In this document: in pieces, positions 41,580-45,089 of the stretch
Layout of the letters: each line of letters begins with the position of its first letter
Position numbering within the stretch: the first letter of the stretch is position 1
Assembly (NCBI GenBank): GCA_903917505.1
Contig: CAIXAY010000515.1
Location: 1 to 45,089 of the forward strand
From: an uncultured beta proteobacterium
GTDB taxonomy: Bacteria > Pseudomonadota > Gammaproteobacteria > Burkholderiales > Rhodocyclaceae
Length of the DNA: 45,089 nucleotides
Reading direction: 5' to 3'
Notes under the pieces: generated by a model
What the model saw: the letters and a program-made list of their open reading frames with translations, nothing else
Databases searched by the model: none
Told to the model about the DNA's origin: nothing
Position numbers and translations under genes: made by a program

Positions 41580-42299
41580 TCAGGCCGGACGGTCGTCGAG
41601 CAATAAGCGCTCGTCCAGATCACTTTCAGCCTGCTCGATCAATGCTATCGCGGCACGCTCGGCCGCCGCCGCATCACCCACTTCAATGGCACTGCAAAGA
41701 TTTTCGTGCATTGGCAGCGTGTGAGCGGGACCGCCCGGCTTCAGCGAAATGATTTCGAAACCGGTTTGCAGGATTGCTGAAAGCGCATTCTGCATTTGCT
41801 GAACGAACTGATTGCCGCACGCGGAAAGCACGGTTGCATGGAATGTCACATCGGCGGCAACATAACCAAGCTCGTCGGCCACCGCACGCTCCATGTCCTG
41901 GTATGCATCGCGAAGCGCCTTTTTTTCCACGTCAGTTGCCCGTTGTGCGGCAAAGCGGGCGGCAGCCGGTTCAACGATCCTCCGAAGCTCCATCAAGTCG
42001 CGCGACATCGCCCGGTCAATGCTGCCCGAGCGGGCGCGCCAGATGATAATGTCCGGGTCGAACAGATTCCAGCGTGACGAATCGAGAACAAGCGTGCCCA
42101 CCCTACGCCGCACTTCGAGCATGCCTTTGGCAGCAAGGGACTTGATCGCTTCGCGGATCACAATGCGGCTGAAGGCAAAGCGTTCGCATAGGTCGATTTC
42201 CGAAGGCAGGATCTGTCCGGCTTTGTAATGCCCGGAACAGATATCCTGCCCCAATTGATCCAGGACTTGTTCCTGGAATGTTGCGCGTCTTGTCTCCAT
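41580..42299 (-). CDS. GntR-family (FadR/UxuR subgroup) transcription regulator
   Basis: A 239-aa regulator of the FadR subgroup. The winged helix occupies residues about 5-70 (QILPSEIDLCERFAFSRIVIREAI, then LAAKGMLEVRRRVGTLV). An FCD ligand domain follows, with LMELRRIVEPAAARFAAQRA, FHATVLSACGNQF and HENLCSAIEVGD. It probably controls the sugar-acid cluster. I start at the ATG at 42299, which gives the family length. The frame continues 69 codons upstream to an ATG that overlaps the TRAP stop (TAATG), so a longer protein is possible. GATA-TG-TATC just upstream of the chosen start (42304-42313) could be an operator. Confidence 0.88.
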   Translation of the reverse strand: METRRATFQEQVLDQLGQDICSGHYKAGQILPSEIDLCERFAFSRIVIREAIKSLAAKGMLEVRRRVGTLVLDSSRWNLFDPDIIIWRARSGSIDRAMSRDLMELRRIVEPAAARFAAQRATDVEKKALRDAYQDMERAVADELGYVAADVTFHATVLSACGNQFVQQMQNALSAILQTGFEIISLKPGGPAHTLPMHENLCSAIEVGDAAAAERAAIALIEQAESDLDERLLLDDRPA

Positions 42300-42505
42300 T
42301 GGTGATATGTATCGCGTATTGCTTTGGCCCGTCAAATTTTTCTTCTTGAAACGACTGGCAAACGCTTGCTCACGACGATCCGAGTCATCCTGTAGCGGCA
42401 CATCAACAGTCGCGCTCGGAGCTGCGGGAATCGGAGCAAGGATCGGCTGCAGGGCAACCAGAATACTTTCGGCATCGGCCGCAGCTGCTCTGCGAGAAGC
42501 TGTCA

Positions 42506-44428
42506 TTAGTTATATCCCATCGCCGTCGGCAGCCAAACCGAGAGGATTGGCACAAAGGCGACGACGAAGATACCTATCGTCACGATGACCAGGTATTTGA
42601 ACAGGGGACGAATGACATCTTTCATCGAGACGCCGCAGATTGCACAGGTCGAATAGAGTCCCAATCCGATGGGCGGTGAAAACAGGCCCAGGCCCATGCA
42701 AAGGATGAGAACAATTGCATAGTGCAGAGGATTGAATCCGAGTTGAACCGAGATGGGCACCAAAATAGGCGCAAAGATGATCAAGGCGGGCGCCCCTTCG
42801 AGCACAGCGCCGAATATGGTGACCATGACGATCGAAACGATAAGGAAAACCCAGCCGCCATAGTTGTTGCCGATCGTCACCAGGGATGCGGCAATTTCCT
42901 GCGGAATCATCTCCATGGTCAGCCCGTAGGACAGGCTTGTTGCCGCGGCGACGATGAACATCAACATACCGGACAGGGAAGCCATTTCGACAAACAGTTT
43001 CACAGTCGCCTTGAACGTGAGCTCGCGGAAAACCAGGCGGCCGACCACGAGCGCATAAACGACGGCAACGGCAGAAATTTCCGTTGCGGTTGCAATACCG
43101 GCCATCACGCCGCGACCGATCATGAGCAGCATGACAATGCCGACACCCGCGCCCAGGATCAGTTGTTTATTGGGCGAACGGACCGGATAGGCATGGTCAA
43201 CATTGATTCGCTTGCCGAAATAAACACTGCCGGCTAGCAGCAATACGACCAGGCAAAGCGCCGGGACTATCCCCGCCACAAAGAGCGCGCCGATCGAGAG
43301 ATTTGCAACGAAGCCCATGATGATCATGTTGACGCAGGGCGGAATCGCTTCCGCCATGACCGCCGATGCGGCAAACAGGCCCGCGGCTTCTTTGCTGCTT
43401 TGACGGGCTCGTCTGACTGCGGGCATCAGCACGCCGCCCACGGCTGCGATATCGGCCGTTTTGGAACCCGAAATCCCCGAGAAAAACGCCATGGCCACAA
43501 CGATGGTCATGTTCAGGCCGCCACGATACCGCCCCATGCAGCGCACGATCAGCTCGACCAGGCGTGACGACATGCCGTTGATTTCCATGGCGCCGCCTGC
43601 CAACAGGAAGAATGGGACAGAAAGCAGGACGAAGTGATCCACGCCGGCCGAAACTTGTTGGGAAAAGAACACAAACGGCAAATTGGGATTGGCGATGAAG
43701 AAAGACATCGCTGAAATGGACAGCGTAAACGCGATCGGAACTCCGGCAAGCACGCCCAAAATGAAGCAGGAAAGCATCAAGACGCCAGGTCCGGAAACGC
43801 CTTCAGGCACTGATTTGAGAACGGCGAAACCGACGAGCGCGAGCACGATGATTCCGACAAGGCTGAAGGCCACCAGCTTTGCTTTCGCCTGCAAGGCGTG
43901 TTCGAAAGCCACCGTCGTCATGACCAGTGTTCCGAACAACACCGGTATGGCGAAAATCACTTGCGGCAATCCGGTTGATGTCGTCTGCATCATGGATGCC
44001 GCGACCAAATCGATACTGGACAACATCAGTCCGCCAGACACCAGGAACAAAACCCAGCGACTCCCGTGCGCGACATAGTTCCTGAGGTGCAGGGGCAGCC
44101 AGGCCATAAAGAGATCCACGCCAAGGTGGCGGCCGGTGCTCATGGCCGTGCCGGCGCCGCAGAAGACGATCGTCACCATGAGCGCACGTGCGATTTCTTC
44201 CGCCCAGTCCAATGCTTCGTTCAAGACGTAGCGCCAGAAAATGGACGCGACAATAATCAACACGTTGACCAGCAAGGCTATGGCACCGATGGCCGATGTC
44301 GCCTTGGTCAGATTCTTATTGGTCGCACTCAGAAAGGGTATGGGTATCGCGGGGTGCAAGGGCACAGGATTTTCGTCGTGCGCTTCAAACGCCTCGTCGA
44401 CTATTTCCGTTTTCGCATGAGTAGTCAT
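42506..44428 (-). CDS. Fused TRAP transporter membrane protein DctQM
   Basis: A 640-aa fusion of the small (DctQ) and large (DctM) membrane subunits of a TRAP transporter. I start at the ATG at 44428, six bases after AAAGGA; an ATG 6 bp upstream is too close to that site. DctQ covers about 35-190 (FWRYVLNEALDWAEEIARAL, STGRHLGVDLF). DctM covers about 215-640 (LLSVPFFLLAGGAMEINGMS, FFSGISGSKTADIAAVGGV). Fused DctQM proteins are common. It should import a sugar acid using the sodium gradient, with the DctP encoded upstream. Confidence 0.93.
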   Translation of the reverse strand: MTTHAKTEIVDEAFEAHDENPVPLHPAIPIPFLSATNKNLTKATSAIGAIALLVNVLIIVASIFWRYVLNEALDWAEEIARALMVTIVFCGAGTAMSTGRHLGVDLFMAWLPLHLRNYVAHGSRWVLFLVSGGLMLSSIDLVAASMMQTTSTGLPQVIFAIPVLFGTLVMTTVAFEHALQAKAKLVAFSLVGIIVLALVGFAVLKSVPEGVSGPGVLMLSCFILGVLAGVPIAFTLSISAMSFFIANPNLPFVFFSQQVSAGVDHFVLLSVPFFLLAGGAMEINGMSSRLVELIVRCMGRYRGGLNMTIVVAMAFFSGISGSKTADIAAVGGVLMPAVRRARQSSKEAAGLFAASAVMAEAIPPCVNMIIMGFVANLSIGALFVAGIVPALCLVVLLLAGSVYFGKRINVDHAYPVRSPNKQLILGAGVGIVMLLMIGRGVMAGIATATEISAVAVVYALVVGRLVFRELTFKATVKLFVEMASLSGMLMFIVAAATSLSYGLTMEMIPQEIAASLVTIGNNYGGWVFLIVSIVMVTIFGAVLEGAPALIIFAPILVPISVQLGFNPLHYAIVLILCMGLGLFSPPIGLGLYSTCAICGVSMKDVIRPLFKYLVIVTIGIFVVAFVPILSVWLPTAMGYN

Positions 44429-44561
44429 AAACATTCCTTTGGCATCAGGATAGGTCCTAGCGCTTCGCCCAGGAGCGGCTGAAGGCAGCGAGCAGCGATC
44501 GCCTGCCCTGACAATGGACGCGGTGGCCTCACCACAGGACAGGCAATCACAAAGCGGCGCT

Positions 44562-45089
44562 TCAGCGAGCGGCGGCTACGGCATCGACAATAACCTGGGA
44601 ATCCGGAAACTGTTTCGTAAAGGCCGTCCAAAGCGGCTTGGTTGCGGCACGGAAGGGCTCGCGATCGACCACGTTGATGGTCACGCCACGCTTCTTCAGC
44701 TCGCCGAAGGCCTTGGCTTCAGCATCAAGCGCGCGTTTGCGTTCATACGTGGTCGCGTCCGCTGCCGCCTTGAGGAAAGCCGCCTTGTACTCATTCGGAA
44801 TCTTCTCGAAGCTGGCGTTGTTCATGGCCAGGAGAAGGGGGGCAAAAACGTGCTGGGTCAGCGCGCAATACTTGGCGACCTCATAGAACTTGGCGTCCAG
44901 TACATTCGCCGCGTCTTGCTCCAGTCCATCAATGACGCCCATCTGCAACCCTGAATAGACTTCACCAAAGGCCATCGGGACCGGTGCCGCGCCCATCGCT
45001 TTAAACGTGTTGATAAAATTCTGTGTCGGAAGCACGCGTATTTTTACGCCTTGCAGATCGGCGGCACTCTTGATTTCCTTCTTGGTGTA
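44562..45089 (-). CDS. TRAP transporter solute-binding protein DctP (C-terminal part, cut by the edge)
   Basis: The frame is open to the window end and gives 175 residues of a DctP. ADLQGVKIRVLPTQ (with the ligand-binding Arg), FGEVYSGLQMGVIDGLEQ, LLLAMNNASFEKIP and a helical C-terminus are visible. The signal peptide and first domain lie outside. It is 133 bp upstream of dctQM on the same strand and is the natural binding protein for it. Confidence 0.93.
   Translation of the reverse strand, partial: YTKKEIKSAADLQGVKIRVLPTQNFINTFKAMGAAPVPMAFGEVYSGLQMGVIDGLEQDAANVLDAKFYEVAKYCALTQHVFAPLLLAMNNASFEKIPNEYKAAFLKAAADATTYERKRALDAEAKAFGELKKRGVTINVVDREPFRAATKPLWTAFTKQFPDSQVIVDAVAAAR

Noticed and set aside
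44435..44561. Possible terminator between dctP and dctQM
   Set aside because: Only short, weak inverted repeats (such as GTGG/CCAC) and no T-run.

Overview
The window is a Mo-nitrogenase (nif) region with flanking accessory DNA. High GC, a NifL-controlled NifA without the oxygen-sensing cysteine linker, and nifM, fdxN, nifO and an rnf1-type operon beside nifLA recall the Azotobacter/Pseudomonas stutzeri nif islands. DraT/DraG, a flavodiiron protein and the overall mix fit a betaproteobacterium of the Rhodocyclales type (Dechloromonas/Azospira/Accumulibacter relatives). That taxonomic placement is an inference from gene content.

Layout. 1-1268: start of nifD (cut by the edge) and nifH, minus strand. 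1393-4166: draT and a SIR2-like gene (plus) converge on draG (minus). 4186-8373: a minus-strand operon nifB-fdxN-nifO-flavodiiron protein-2Fe-2S ferredoxin-FeSII (Shethna protein II)-draG, combining cofactor synthesis, electron carriers, oxygen protection and the nitrogenase reactivation enzyme. 8595-9185: a HigB/HigA-like toxin-antitoxin pair. 9257-12393: nifL-nifA (minus). 12667-18028: rnfABCDGEH (plus), divergent from nifLA. 18119-27564: about 9.5 kb of non-nif genes (MFS exporter, YVTN propeller-cupredoxin, dienelactone hydrolase, an orphan ccoQ-like ORF, a dead IS256-type transposase, a 921-aa reductase/hydratase fusion, an orphan TRAP binding protein). 27570-37392: the second nif block on the minus strand, nifE-N-X-rseC-like-DUF269-DUF683-fdxB-nifU-nifS, then nifV-W-Z-M. 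37635-38174: nifQ, divergent from nifE. 38320-39322: a small ORF and a cytochrome c'-like lipoprotein. 39357-45089: a sugar-acid cluster (mannonate-dehydratase-type enolase, SDR, GntR regulator, fused TRAP DctQM, partial DctP).

Regulation. I find sigma-54 -24/-12 elements with TGT-N10-ACA NifA sites upstream of nifH, nifB, nifL, nifV and nifE. Weaker -24/-12 candidates lie upstream of nifQ and rnfA. NifA therefore probably drives almost the whole region, including its own nifLA operon.

How it fits together. Rnf pumps electrons to ferredoxins/flavodoxin, which reduce NifH. NifU/S/B/E/N/X/Q/V make the metal clusters and homocitrate; NifM, NifW and NifZ mature the proteins. FeSII and the flavodiiron protein probably protect against oxygen, and DraT/DraG switch NifH off and on. 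The most notable unexplained piece is the SIR2-like protein between draT and draG, whose catalytic His position is replaced.
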